Of a stretch of DNA of 24,565 nucleotides, positions 1 through 7,600 are shown in pieces. The position numbers and the translations under genes were made by a program. The DNA is taken from assembly GCA_903879975.1 (NCBI GenBank), contig CAIRNL010000505.1, positions 1-24,565 on the forward strand, given 5' to 3'. This stretch comes from an uncultured Chloroflexota bacterium. GTDB lineage: Bacteria > Chloroflexota > Anaerolineae > Caldilineales > Caldilineaceae. Numbering within the stretch: position 1 is the first letter of the stretch; every line of letters starts with the position of its first letter. The notes beneath the pieces were generated by a model. That model was not told the DNA's origin. It saw only the letters and a list, made by a program, of their open reading frames with translations, and did no database searches.

Positions 1-173
1 GGAGATCGTGACGGTTAGCATATTATCCTATCATAGCAGCCAGGAAGCAACCGTGCAGCGACGCCCCAAGCCGTTACCATGGGAAGCCGAGCAGTTCTGC
101 TCTCTCAGATGTGAGATCGCATCAACACGCTCGCAGGGAGCGATGCAGCCCGGGCAAGAGGCTCGACTGGCGG

Positions 174-1487
174 TCAGCCGGCGGCCGCTTCAGCTCGTCG
201 CTGGTCTTCCTCTAGGGTCGAAGCGGTGTAGTGGCGCAGGCGTGGATAGCGCCAAGCAATGATCGCGGCCATGAAGATAGTGGCAAGCCCACCGCTGACG
301 ATAGCGAAGGGCACACCAAAGGCAGCCGCAACCAGGCCAGCCTCCAACTCGCCCAGCTGCGGGCCGCCCATGAAGAAAATCTGGTTGATGCCAGTCATAC
401 GGCCGCGCAGGCGGTCCGGCGTCATGACCTGGCGGATGGTCTGGCGGATGACCGTAGAGACAGTGTCGCTAGCGCCGACGGCCATGAAAAGCAGGTAACT
501 GATGGCAAAACTCGTCGAGAGACCAAAGAGCGCTGTCGCCAGCCCGTAGAGCGCCACGCTGCTCAGCAGCACCAGGCCCTGACGATAGATATCTTTGCGC
601 AGCGAGAGGACAGAGCCGGCCATCAAAGATCCGACTGCGTCGGCCGTGGCCAGAAGGCCATATCCCTGCGCGCCGACATTGAGGATCTGACCGGCAACGA
701 GGGGGAGCATGGTGCGCGCCGAGCTGAAGAAGGTGGCAAAAAAGTCGAGCAGCATGCTGCTCCAGATGATGCGTGTGCTGCGCACGAAGCGCCAGCCCTC
801 CATGATTGCCTTCCCGTTGAGGCCAGTATCTAGCGCAGCACGCACGCCGCGATAGCGCAGGATGGCCAGTGCCAGAATAATTGCGCCGAAAGAAACTGCA
901 TTGATGGTATAGACCCAGCCAACGGCAAAACGGCTGATGACAAGCCCGGCAACAGCTGGCCCTGCAACAGTAGCGGTCTGGAAGGCGATAGAGTTGAGGC
1001 TGATCGCGTTGGTCAGGTGCTCACGCGGTACCAGGTTCGGGATGAGCGACTGGAAGGCCGGTCCTGAGAAAGCTGTCGCCGCCGAGGTGAGTGCAGTGAG
1101 CAGATAGATGATCCAGAGCGTGTCGCGACCCGTGAAATTAGCAGCCGCCAACAAGAAGGCGAGCAGGGCTGCCACGGAATTGGTCCAGATGAGCAACTTG
1201 CGGCGATTGGTGATATCAGCCAAGGTGCCGCCCACGAGCGCAAAGAGTGCAATCGGAATGACGCGCATCAGGCCAACACCGCCCAGCCCTAGCGCCTCGG
1301 GGTTCAGACTCACGGTGCGACCGAAGAGATCGATGGTCAACGACGTGCCCGCAAGCAGCTCGTAAATATGCCAGTTGATGGCCACGAGCTGCATCTGCGT
1401 GCCGACGATCGAAACGAAATTGCTTGTCCAGACCAAACGAAAATCGCGATGCTGGAGCGCAACGAAACGCGGTGTAGAAACCGCCAT
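174..1487 (-). CDS. MFS exporter, EntS/MFS_3-like
   Basis: A predicted inner-membrane protein of 437 residues with about twelve hydrophobic segments and the usual loop between the second and third helices (GGTLADITNRRKLL, around residues 87-100). The overall pattern matches the MFS_3 group, which includes the enterobactin exporter EntS and many uncharacterised drug or metabolite exporters. The ATG at 1487 overlaps the EF-P stop codon by one base (TGATG), so it was chosen over a TTG one codon upstream; translation is probably coupled to efp. The C-terminus is charged (EEDQRRAEAAAG) and cytoplasmic. The substrate cannot be read from the sequence. Family assignment is secure; export direction is inferred from the family. 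Confidence 0.87.
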   Translation of the reverse strand: MAVSTPRFVALQHRDFRLVWTSNFVSIVGTQMQLVAINWHIYELLAGTSLTIDLFGRTVSLNPEALGLGGVGLMRVIPIALFALVGGTLADITNRRKLLIWTNSVAALLAFLLAAANFTGRDTLWIIYLLTALTSAATAFSGPAFQSLIPNLVPREHLTNAISLNSIAFQTATVAGPAVAGLVISRFAVGWVYTINAVSFGAIILALAILRYRGVRAALDTGLNGKAIMEGWRFVRSTRIIWSSMLLDFFATFFSSARTMLPLVAGQILNVGAQGYGLLATADAVGSLMAGSVLSLRKDIYRQGLVLLSSVALYGLATALFGLSTSFAISYLLFMAVGASDTVSTVIRQTIRQVMTPDRLRGRMTGINQIFFMGGPQLGELEAGLVAAAFGVPFAIVSGGLATIFMAAIIAWRYPRLRHYTASTLEEDQRRAEAAAG

Positions 1488-2047
1488 CAAGCGCGTTCGA
1501 CGTACTCGCCGGAGCGCGTGTCAATTTTGATGATATCGCCTTCTTTGACAAAATCAGGCACAGAGATTTCGGTGCCGGTCTCAACCTTGACCGTCTTCAT
1601 GACCTTGCCCGAAGTGTCACCGCGCAGGGCAACGGATGCTTCGACGACTGCTAGCGTGACGAAGTTCGGGATTTCGACCGAGAGAACCTTGCCCCCATCC
1701 TCGGTGAGCAGGACGACCATGTCATTTTCCTTCATCCAGACCATGGTGTCCTCGAAATCTTCCTTGGGCAGGGCAATCTGGTCGAAGGTCTCATTGTCCA
1801 TGAAATGATAGGATGCGCCGTCCTCGTAGAGGTACTGGGCATCGTGCGTCTGGGTAGTAACGATGTCGATTTCGGCACCGGCACGCACACGATCTTCGAT
1901 CGTCTTGCCCGTATCGAAGTTCTTAAGTTTCATGCGCACCATGGCGCGCCAATTGCCGGGAGCAATGTGCTGGTATTCGACAACACGATGGATGGCGCCG
2001 TTGTAACGGATGAGCATCCCTTTACGCAGGTCAGATGTGGTAGCCAT
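1487..2047 (-). CDS. efp: Elongation factor P with Asn in the modification loop
   Basis: A protein of 186 residues, the standard EF-P length, with the three beta-barrel (KOW, central, C-terminal OB) domains and the family ending DTRSGEYVER. EF-P binds the ribosome between P and E sites and relieves stalling at consecutive prolines. The loop that normally carries the modified Lys34 (PGKGxA in E. coli) reads PGNWRA here, placing Asn32 at the modified position. Neither the EpmA/EpmB lysine pathway nor EarP arginine rhamnosylation could act on it. Related PGNLRA loops are known in some phyla such as Chlorobi, so this is probably a lineage trait rather than damage. It starts at the ATG at 2047 behind a weak GAGAAG, and it overlaps the downstream MFS gene. 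Confidence 0.96.
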   Translation of the reverse strand: MATTSDLRKGMLIRYNGAIHRVVEYQHIAPGNWRAMVRMKLKNFDTGKTIEDRVRAGAEIDIVTTQTHDAQYLYEDGASYHFMDNETFDQIALPKEDFEDTMVWMKENDMVVLLTEDGGKVLSVEIPNFVTLAVVEASVALRGDTSGKVMKTVKVETGTEISVPDFVKEGDIIKIDTRSGEYVERA

Positions 2048-2353
2048 TTGATTCTTCTCGTTTCTATTTTTTTGAGTATTTTATTCTCTACAATACCCTA
2101 GCTGGCACGGCCTGGATTCGGCCGAATGTAGCCTGACGGCCCCGGTGCGTCCCCAGATACATTCTTGGCAGTGCCTATCCCCTTTGCGCCGATCCCCACG
2201 TAGCGGTTCCAGCACCCGTGGTGCCAGCACAGAGCCCCCGAGTATGCAGCGATTATACCCAGAGTCAGCAGGGGCGGGAAAGATTGGCCACTGCGAAATA
2301 GCGGGTCGCCTTGCAGTGGGTACTCTATGCCTGCCTGCGTTCCATTCGACGGT
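2048..2353. other. Intergenic region between arsM and efp
   Basis: A gap of 306 bp without a convincing gene. Next to efp it is A/T-rich on the minus strand, which suits a leader or promoter, but I could not place a -35/-10 pair with acceptable spacing. A perfect 12-bp palindrome ATTCGGCCGAAT lies at 2116-2127 and could be a regulator site. Short antisense reading frames here run into the arsM coding region and are shadows. Confidence 0.5.
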
Positions 2354-3121
2354 CTATCGCTTCACGGCGGTCATGCGTGCACTGAAGACGCGCGGCATGC
2401 CCGGCTGCACAGCCACAATGGCATCCGCATCCTGCTTGTCGGTCACTGCGATCTCAACGAAGCCCGCCGCAGCCATGAGCGCTGTGTACGTCCCTTCGTC
2501 GATCGCCCCTGTCACGCACTCAGCCCAGCGCGCCAGATCAGCGCGCAGTTCGTCGCTGAATTCGCCCTCGGTGACAATGTCACTCACTGCGATGCGTCCA
2601 CCCGTCCGCAGCACACGGTAAGCCTCGCGGAAGACGGCCAGCTTATCCGGCGCCAGGTTGATGACACAGTTCGACATGACCACATCCACACTGGCATCGT
2701 CGACAGGCAGCATCTCGATCTGCCCCTGCCGGAACTCCACATTATGCACGCCCATGCGTTCTTTGTTGGCATTGGCCGTCGCCAGCATCGCGGGCGTCAT
2801 ATCCACACCGATTACGTACCCATCCGGCCCGACTTGGCGTGCAGCCAGGAAGCAATCGATCCCGCCGCCACTGCCCAGGTCAAGCACACGCTCCCCGGCT
2901 GCTAGTCCGGCAATCGTCACCGGGTCGCCGCAGCCGAGCGAAAGCCCCGTCACATCGGCTGGCAGCCCATCGAGCAGGTTGGCATCGTAGAGCAGTGTAG
3001 CATTGCCTTCGCCACAGCATTCAGCCGCCCCTGTCGCTGGCCCACAACAACCACTGCGAGTGACGGCAATCGTACCATAGCGCTCCTGGACCACTTCATG
3101 GACATCGCTGAATTGCATCAT
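2354..3121 (-). CDS. arsM: Arsenite S-adenosylmethyltransferase
   Basis: This is a SAM-dependent class I methyltransferase of 255 residues that methylates As(III) to mono-, di- and trimethyl arsenicals. SAM motif I is LDLGSGGGID (residues 80-89), followed by GVDMTP (105-110) and SNCVINLAPDK (150-160). The cysteines expected of the ArsM family are present: vicinal pairs at 25-26 and 35-36, Cys64 in LGCGDP, Cys152 in SNCV and Cys202 in ECVTGA. The start is the ATG at 3121 or the adjacent ATG at 3118; an AGGAG lies 4 and 7 bases upstream respectively, favouring these over an ATG ten codons further up. No arsR or arsenite pump is nearby, so it is an isolated detoxification gene. Function is assigned by family motifs. 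Confidence 0.93.
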   Translation of the reverse strand: MMQFSDVHEVVQERYGTIAVTRSGCCGPATGAAECCGEGNATLLYDANLLDGLPADVTGLSLGCGDPVTIAGLAAGERVLDLGSGGGIDCFLAARQVGPDGYVIGVDMTPAMLATANANKERMGVHNVEFRQGQIEMLPVDDASVDVVMSNCVINLAPDKLAVFREAYRVLRTGGRIAVSDIVTEGEFSDELRADLARWAECVTGAIDEGTYTALMAAAGFVEIAVTDKQDADAIVAVQPGMPRVFSARMTAVKR

Positions 3122-3236
3122 GAAACTCCTGCTGCTGAAAACCGAACCCATCGCCCCACGTCACTATCCGCACCCTTCGTGCTCCCCATGCGGCCACAAA
3201 CCGCATCTGCGCTGCCCCTGTAGCGATGTACACAGC

Positions 3237-3659
3237 CTACGGCTCCTCGATGATCTCATAGGCCAGCGTAATGGGCGCAGCGTGGCGCAGCATGGCCTGA
3301 GCCGGGCAGTACTTTTCAGCGGAGAGTTGCATGGCGCGCTCCACAGCCGCCGGGTCGACGCCATGCCCGCGCAACACATAAGTCACCTTCATTTCGGTAA
3401 AGACGTGGGGGTGATCCTTGGCGCGCGGCGCATCGACCTTGACTTCGAAAGCGGTCACGTCCTGTCGCTTCTTGCGAAGAATAGAGATCACATCCATGGC
3501 CGTGCAACCGGCCAGACTGATCGCCAGCAACTCCATCGGGCGAAAACCGCTGTCCGCACCGCCCACTTCGGGCGACGAATCCAAGATAATTTTATGACCG
3601 CTGTCGGCTGTACCCTCAAACTGCATACCGCCGTTCCACGTGACTTGTGCTTTCATCAT
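3237..3659 (-). CDS. OsmC/Ohr-family protein (YhfA-like)
   Basis: A small cytosolic protein of 140 residues with the OsmC fold. The two conserved redox cysteines are visible: Cys52 in the helix LAGCTAMD and Cys118 in KYCPAQAM. Family members reduce organic or lipid hydroperoxides with these cysteines. The short N-terminus and the motif GGADSGFRPMELL resemble the YhfA/OsmC-like group rather than Ohr, so the physiological substrate is uncertain. Two tandem ATGs (3659, 3656) follow an AAGG-containing sequence; the first is reported. It lies between the PAQR protein and arsM on the same strand, but gaps of about 100 bp make one operon possible rather than certain. Confidence 0.88.
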   Translation of the reverse strand: MMKAQVTWNGGMQFEGTADSGHKIILDSSPEVGGADSGFRPMELLAISLAGCTAMDVISILRKKRQDVTAFEVKVDAPRAKDHPHVFTEMKVTYVLRGHGVDPAAVERAMQLSAEKYCPAQAMLRHAAPITLAYEIIEEP

Positions 3660-3755
3660 GGGCCTTGCCTTTCCGTGAATTGCATTGGGTATTTATTGCA
3701 CCGGTCGACCGCCATCCGGAACGAAGGCAAGGACGGGGACAGCACCATTGCGCCT

Positions 3756-4415
3756 CTAGACCAGCGGTAGGACGAAGAAATAGACGGCCAGGAAATGGAG
3801 AATGCAACCCGCCAGCACAAAAAGGTGCCAAATAGCATGATTGAAAGGAATCGCCTTGACCTTGAAGAAAATCGTACCGAACGAGTAGGTCAACCCGCCG
3901 CCGACGAGCAGGGCAACGCCGGTAGGTGGCAGGTTATGCGCAATCTCAAGGGCCGCTAACAGGCCCAACCAGCCCATCCCCAGGTAGGTGATGAGCGAGA
4001 TCGTATGAAAGCGGCCGACGAAGAATATCTTGAAGATAATACCGGCTACAGCAAGCCCCCAGACCAACGCCATGATAATTGCACCGAGCGGGTTGCCGAT
4101 GATCATCAGCGTAAAGGGCGTGTAGGTGCCAGCAATCAGCAAGTAGATGGCACAGTGGTCAACGATCCGCAGGACGCGCTTGGCTGCCGTATGGGGGATA
4201 GCGTGGTAGAGGGTCGAGGCAGCAAAGAGCAAGATGATGCTGATGCCGTAGATGAGCGCTGCAGCCAGGATAGTGCCATCGGCCACATTCATCGCCTTCA
4301 TCGCCAGCAGGATCAACCCGACGACACCCAGCAACACACCCACACCATGGGTCGAAGCATTGAAAACTTCCTCCAGAACGCTATACCGGTGCACGCCAGT
4401 GGCATTCTTGCTCAC
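3756..4415 (-). CDS. PAQR / hemolysin III family membrane protein
   Basis: A seven-helix membrane protein of about 219 residues belonging to the PAQR family (adiponectin receptors, bacterial hemolysin III, YqfA/TrhA). Family motifs are in order: EEVFNASTHGVG near the N-terminus, AASTLYHAIP, IVDHCAIYLLIAGTYTPF and the C-terminal NHAIWHLFVLAGCILHF. The Ser/His residues of STLYH and the later His residues form the presumed zinc site. The reading frame opens at an ATG at 4436, but a GGGAGG lies four bases before a GTG at 4415, which is the better start. Bacterial members have been linked to membrane-fluidity homeostasis; the hemolysin name is historical. Function here is family-level only. Confidence 0.9.
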   Translation of the reverse strand: MSKNATGVHRYSVLEEVFNASTHGVGVLLGVVGLILLAMKAMNVADGTILAAALIYGISIILLFAASTLYHAIPHTAAKRVLRIVDHCAIYLLIAGTYTPFTLMIIGNPLGAIIMALVWGLAVAGIIFKIFFVGRFHTISLITYLGMGWLGLLAALEIAHNLPPTGVALLVGGGLTYSFGTIFFKVKAIPFNHAIWHLFVLAGCILHFLAVYFFVLPLV

Positions 4416-4787
4416 AGAGCCTCCCAATAGAGTCATCTAGTCCAGCACGTACCGATGCGTGGGCACCGGCACGTACATTATGACAACATTTTGCCTACTT
4501 CGCAGCTTTGCATTGTGGTCTGAGGTGAGTTCAGAAGCACTCCAAACGGAGGCTACTCACGGCATACAGCACCTCTCTGCTGAATCGTTCGAAAGTGATT
4601 CTAGACGATTGTGACAAAATCGTCTACCTTGATTGTGCAACAGCCGTCACGTACTGAATCCATTTCACGCAGAGCCGCAAGGCGGGCAGAAAGCCTGTTG
4701 ACAGGGCTACCGCTTCGCTCTGCTGCGTAAAGCGGAAACATAAAGGACTGACATTTTACATCATACCACCCCAAAGGAGGCATTTCC
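4416..4787. other. Divergent intergenic region, PAQR gene / aldo-keto reductase
   Basis: This gap of 372 bp separates two divergently transcribed genes and should contain both promoters. A TTGACA lies at 4698-4703, but no acceptable -10 is 16-18 bases downstream. A direct repeat CACGTAC occurs at 4446-4452 and 4470-4476, and a short inverted repeat CCGCTT/AAGCGG at 4710-4735. The strongest element is the 9-bp inverted repeat listed separately. A minus-strand reading frame spanning 4601-4939 runs into the reductase gene and is judged a shadow. Confidence 0.5.
4602..4626. promoter_or_regulatory. Perfect 9-bp inverted repeat, candidate operator
   Basis: The arms TAGACGATT and AATCGTCTA flank a 7-bp spacer (GTGACAA), about 160 bp upstream of the aldo/keto reductase start. 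The symmetry and arm length suit a dimeric regulator such as a TetR or MarR family member, but no such gene is in the window and the promoter itself was not located. Confidence 0.4.
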
Positions 4788-5792
4788 ATGCAGTATCGTT
4801 CTCTTGGCCGCACAGGTGTGCAAGTGACGCCGCTCTGCCTGGGCGCAATGAACTTCGGCAGCCCGACGGACGAGGCTGAGTCAACCGCCATCATCAACCG
4901 TGCCCTGGACAGCGGCATCAACTTCATCGACACAGCCAATGTCTACAACGCCGGCGAGAGCGAACGTATCGTCGGCAAGGCACTTCAGCAGAACGGCCGA
5001 CGCCATGAAATTGTGCTGGCGACGAAGGTCTTTGGCAAAATGGGCGAGGGTGCCAACGAGCAGGGTGTGACGCGCTATCACATCATCAAGGCGTGCGAGG
5101 ATTCGCTGCGCCGCCTGCAGTCCGACCATATTGACCTCTACCAGCTCCACCGTCCTTCGCTCAGTGTGCCGCAGGACGAGACGCTGCGCGCCTTTGACGA
5201 CCTGGTCCGAGCGGGCAAGGTGCGCTACATCGGCTGCTCCACTTTTCCTGCATGGAAGGTGATGGAGGCACTCGGCGTGAGTCGTGAGCAGAATCTGGTG
5301 CGCTACATCAGCGAGCAACCGCCCTACAACCTGCTCGACCGGCGCATCGAAAACGAGCTGGTGCCGCTGGCACAGGCGCATGGCCTGGCGCTGCTGCCGT
5401 GGTCACCCCTGGCTGGCGGCATCCTGGCCGGCCGTTATGCGAATAAGCAGGAGTTCCCTGCCGGCTCGCGTGCCGAGCGTACCAACGAGACCTTTCGCAA
5501 GCGCATCACTCAGCGCGGCATTGACGTGGCAGTGGCCGTGGCCAACATGGCCGCCGAGCGCAACCTGACGTCGTCGCAGTTGGCACTGCTGTGGGCCATG
5601 GAGCAGCCAGGCATCACCTCGCCCATCATCGGACCACGCACCATGCAGCATCTGGAAGACGCGCTGCCGCTGCTCGACATGCGGCTCGACAATGCCGACC
5701 ATGCCCTCTTCGACGCACTGGTTCATCCGGGTACGGCCGTCGCAGACTTCCACAACAGCAACGATTGGATGAAGGCACGCGTGCTGGACTGA
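4788..5792 (+). CDS. Aldo/keto reductase
   Basis: A 334-residue NADPH-type aldo/keto reductase with a (beta/alpha)8 barrel. The catalytic tetrad is complete: Asp48, Tyr53, Lys80 and His121 (in LYQLHRP). Other family signatures are GAMNFG near the N-terminus, GKVRYIGCST, and IIGPRTMQHLEDAL, the last being the phosphate-binding cofactor segment. It resembles the YajO/PdxI/TAS-like clade of general carbonyl reductases. The ATG at 4788 follows an excellent AAAGGAGG eight bases upstream. The gene stands alone on the plus strand, and a strong palindrome follows 8 bases after its stop. The substrate cannot be inferred from context. Confidence 0.93.
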   Translation: MQYRSLGRTGVQVTPLCLGAMNFGSPTDEAESTAIINRALDSGINFIDTANVYNAGESERIVGKALQQNGRRHEIVLATKVFGKMGEGANEQGVTRYHIIKACEDSLRRLQSDHIDLYQLHRPSLSVPQDETLRAFDDLVRAGKVRYIGCSTFPAWKVMEALGVSREQNLVRYISEQPPYNLLDRRIENELVPLAQAHGLALLPWSPLAGGILAGRYANKQEFPAGSRAERTNETFRKRITQRGIDVAVAVANMAAERNLTSSQLALLWAMEQPGITSPIIGPRTMQHLEDALPLLDMRLDNADHALFDALVHPGTAVADFHNSNDWMKARVLD

Positions 5793-5800
5793 CCGGTACG

Positions 5801-5834
5801 GGCTGCGGCTGGAGGAATTCCTCCAGCCGCAGCC
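5801..5834 (+). terminator. Perfect 34-bp palindrome after the aldo/keto reductase gene
   Basis: Each 17-base arm (GGCTGCGGCTGGAGGAA and its exact complement) meets at a central GAATTC without a spacer, starting 8 bases after the stop codon. As RNA it would form a very stable GC-rich hairpin. There is no T-run after it on either strand, so it is not a textbook intrinsic terminator; it may act as a terminator of the U-less kind, a 3'-end stabiliser, or a protein-binding site. Confidence 0.6.
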
Positions 5835-6233
5835 ACACAACGGGAAAGCGATTCACCCTAGACAATGAGATCATGACACGCGCCAGCACATCCCCGGCGC
5901 CCATCGGCAGAAATCCAGCATAGGCAATTCCCCTACTGAATTCCTAGTTGATCTTGGGCCGTCGCAGGCCGGCAATCCCCCTGCCCCGATGTCGTCGAAG
6001 ACAGGCACACTCTGCCGTAGAGGCCAGGCTCGATACGCGGGCGTCGCTAAGCAGCAAGCGCAGCAGCAACTTTCTCCGGGCGAGATCAGGCCTCCTGGGC
6101 AGGGGCACCAGGGCTGGGTTATCGACGAAACCGAGCAGAGCGATCGGATCGGCGAGCGAGACGACCGAGCCACTACGACATAACCACGGAGAACAGCGGC
6201 TCATGATCTTGGCATCCAGACCGCTGGAGGTGC
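5835..6233. other. Non-coding stretch, possibly decayed sequence
   Basis: About 400 bp with only overlapping short frames in several phases and no ribosome-binding site in front of any of them. One minus-strand frame (5944-6204) has protein-like composition (LADPIALLGFVDNPALVPLP) but no plausible start or recognisable family. It may be a gene relic beside the broken gene that follows. No promoter or RNA gene was seen. Confidence 0.4.
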
Positions 6234-6806
6234 CTACTGCGCCTTCACATCGATCTCGATCTTGTCCAGGGTCTCAGCCAGAGTAATCTCGCGGCGCAGC
6301 CCCCAATTATCGTAGAGCAGGCTCTCGGTCGGGTTCCAGATGGCTACCCACACGATGACGGTGACCGCCGGGGACAGCGCTGACAGAAGTTTGTTTAGAT
6401 TATCCGGGAGCGCCAAGTTGAGCAACAACAGGATGACGACTGCGGAGACCGCTATCACAATGCCCCAGGGCAGGCGTGCCACTCCCTCGGACGTAGAAAT
6501 CTCCAGCAACTGCTTCGACTTGGCGAGGTGATGGTCAGCATAACGCTACACGGCAGTCTTCGCCGCCTGCGCCAGCCCGTCGCGCAGTTCGGTTGCCGGC
6601 AACAACAGCATGCTCGTCACCTGCAGCGGACGTCGCAGGCGACGAGCATGCAGGTAGTCGGCGATATCGTCGACTACAGCGCTCGAGCGCACCTGGTCAG
6701 CAAAAGGGTCGAACTTTGGCGCCTCGAAGAGCTGCTCCACACACTCGGCAACTGCTGTGACGGCAACCACATCCCCTTGATCTACAAACGTTGTTGCCGA
6801 TGCCAT
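6234..6806 (-). pseudogene. Small membrane protein gene interrupted by in-frame TAG
   Basis: One continuous minus-strand frame begins at the ATG at 6806, eight bases after AGGAG. It reads 86 codons, meets TAG at 6546-6548, and continues in the same phase for 103 more codons to 6234. The first part contains FEAPKFDPFADQVRSSAVVDDIADYLHARRLRRPL. The part after the stop begins RYADHHLAKSKQ and contains two hydrophobic helices (WGIVIAVSAVVILLLLNLAL and AVTVIVWVAIW) and NPTESLLYDNW. The two halves fit one soluble-plus-two-helix protein of about 190 residues, of a type I recall as an uncharacterised hypothetical. This is most simply a nonsense-mutated gene; stop read-through or a sequencing error are alternatives. 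It lies 38 bp after the AraD-type gene. Confidence 0.65.
6608..6651. repeat. Long imperfect hairpin inside the interrupted gene
   Basis: The arms GCATGCTCGTC (6608-6618) and GACGAGCATGC (6641-6651) pair perfectly. After one mismatch they continue with CCTGC/GCAGG, leaving a 10-base loop, for a 16-bp stem in 44 bases. It lies around codons 52-66 of the broken gene. It could be chance imposed by an Arg/Leu-rich segment or a remnant of a palindromic repeat. Confidence 0.5.
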
Positions 6807-6844
6807 CCTGTACGCTCCTGCCCGCAGGGGCCATGCTGGGTTGA

Positions 6845-7486
6845 TTACTGACCGTAGACATGCGTGTAGCGATAGTGCAGATTGGCCACATCCTCGTCCG
6901 AAATGCGGTCGGGCTGGCCAATCTGCAGGGCGAGCCAAACGGTCGCCGCCACGTCCTCCACCATGACTGCAGCCTTCAGAGCGGCCTTGGCAGTCGGCCC
7001 AACCGTGAAGACCCCATGGTTCTTGAGCAGGACTGCCGGCGACGAACCGATGGTATCGATCACAACCTTGCCGATGTCCTCGCCGCCGATCAGCGCAAAG
7101 GCACCACAGGGGATCGGTCCGCCGAACTCGTCGGCCTGGGCGGTCAGGTAGACGGGGATCGACATGCCGTTGGCCGCAAAGGCCGTAGCGTAGCGCGAGT
7201 GCGTGTGGACAATACCGCCGACATCCTGCCGGTGTCGATAGATATAGAGGTGGCTGGCCGTATCGGACGACGGCTTGAGCGTGCCTTCGACGACGTCGCC
7301 TTCCAGATCGACGACGACCATATGCTCGGGGCGCAGATCCTCATAGCGGATGCCCGACGGCTTGATGACGACGAGACCAGAGTGTGGGTCGCGCGCGCTG
7401 ATGTTACCACTCGTCCATGTCACGAGATTCTGCTTGGGCAGCTCCAGATGAAGCCAGTGAAGTTCTTCTTTGATCGATTCAAGCAT
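6845..7486 (-). CDS. araD: L-ribulose-5-phosphate 4-epimerase, AraD/UlaF-type
   Basis: A 213-residue class II aldolase-fold enzyme that would convert L-ribulose 5-phosphate to D-xylulose 5-phosphate by a retro-aldol step. It follows E. coli AraD closely: LPKQNLVTWTSGNIS, VIKPSGIRY, VVEGTLKPSSDTASH and IVHTHSRYAT, and it ends with the AraD-like YGQ. Zinc ligands His94, His96 and His157 (KNHG) are present, as are the acidic residues Asp75 and Asp119 and Tyr211, matching the catalytic Asp76, Asp120 and Tyr229 of AraD. It is slightly shorter than AraD (231) because of a shorter loop after IPCGAF. It lies 114 bp downstream of the M24-like gene in the isomerase operon. A related class II aldolase specificity is possible. 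Confidence 0.82.
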   Translation of the reverse strand: MLESIKEELHWLHLELPKQNLVTWTSGNISARDPHSGLVVIKPSGIRYEDLRPEHMVVVDLEGDVVEGTLKPSSDTASHLYIYRHRQDVGGIVHTHSRYATAFAANGMSIPVYLTAQADEFGGPIPCGAFALIGGEDIGKVVIDTIGSSPAVLLKNHGVFTVGPTAKAALKAAVMVEDVAATVWLALQIGQPDRISDEDVANLHYRYTHVYGQ

Positions 7487-7600
7487 GATACTTTCCCAGA
7501 GTCATCCTACAGGAACAAAAAAGAATAGGATCGATTATCAGCAGTCGGTTCCATCGGCGTCGACGATGGCCTAGCTGGTGCCGCCCGCAGCAGTTCACCC

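Noticed and set aside
1..173. Short plus-strand frame and possible terminator after the MFS gene
   Set aside because: No stable stem with a T-run and no ribosome-binding site; nothing supportable was found.
4601..4939. Minus-strand reading frame upstream of and into the aldo/keto reductase
   Set aside because: It overlaps the reductase N-terminus and has no plausible family or start site.
5944..6204. Protein-like minus-strand frame in the gap after the reductase
   Set aside because: No start signal and no recognisable family; kept only as a possible relic.
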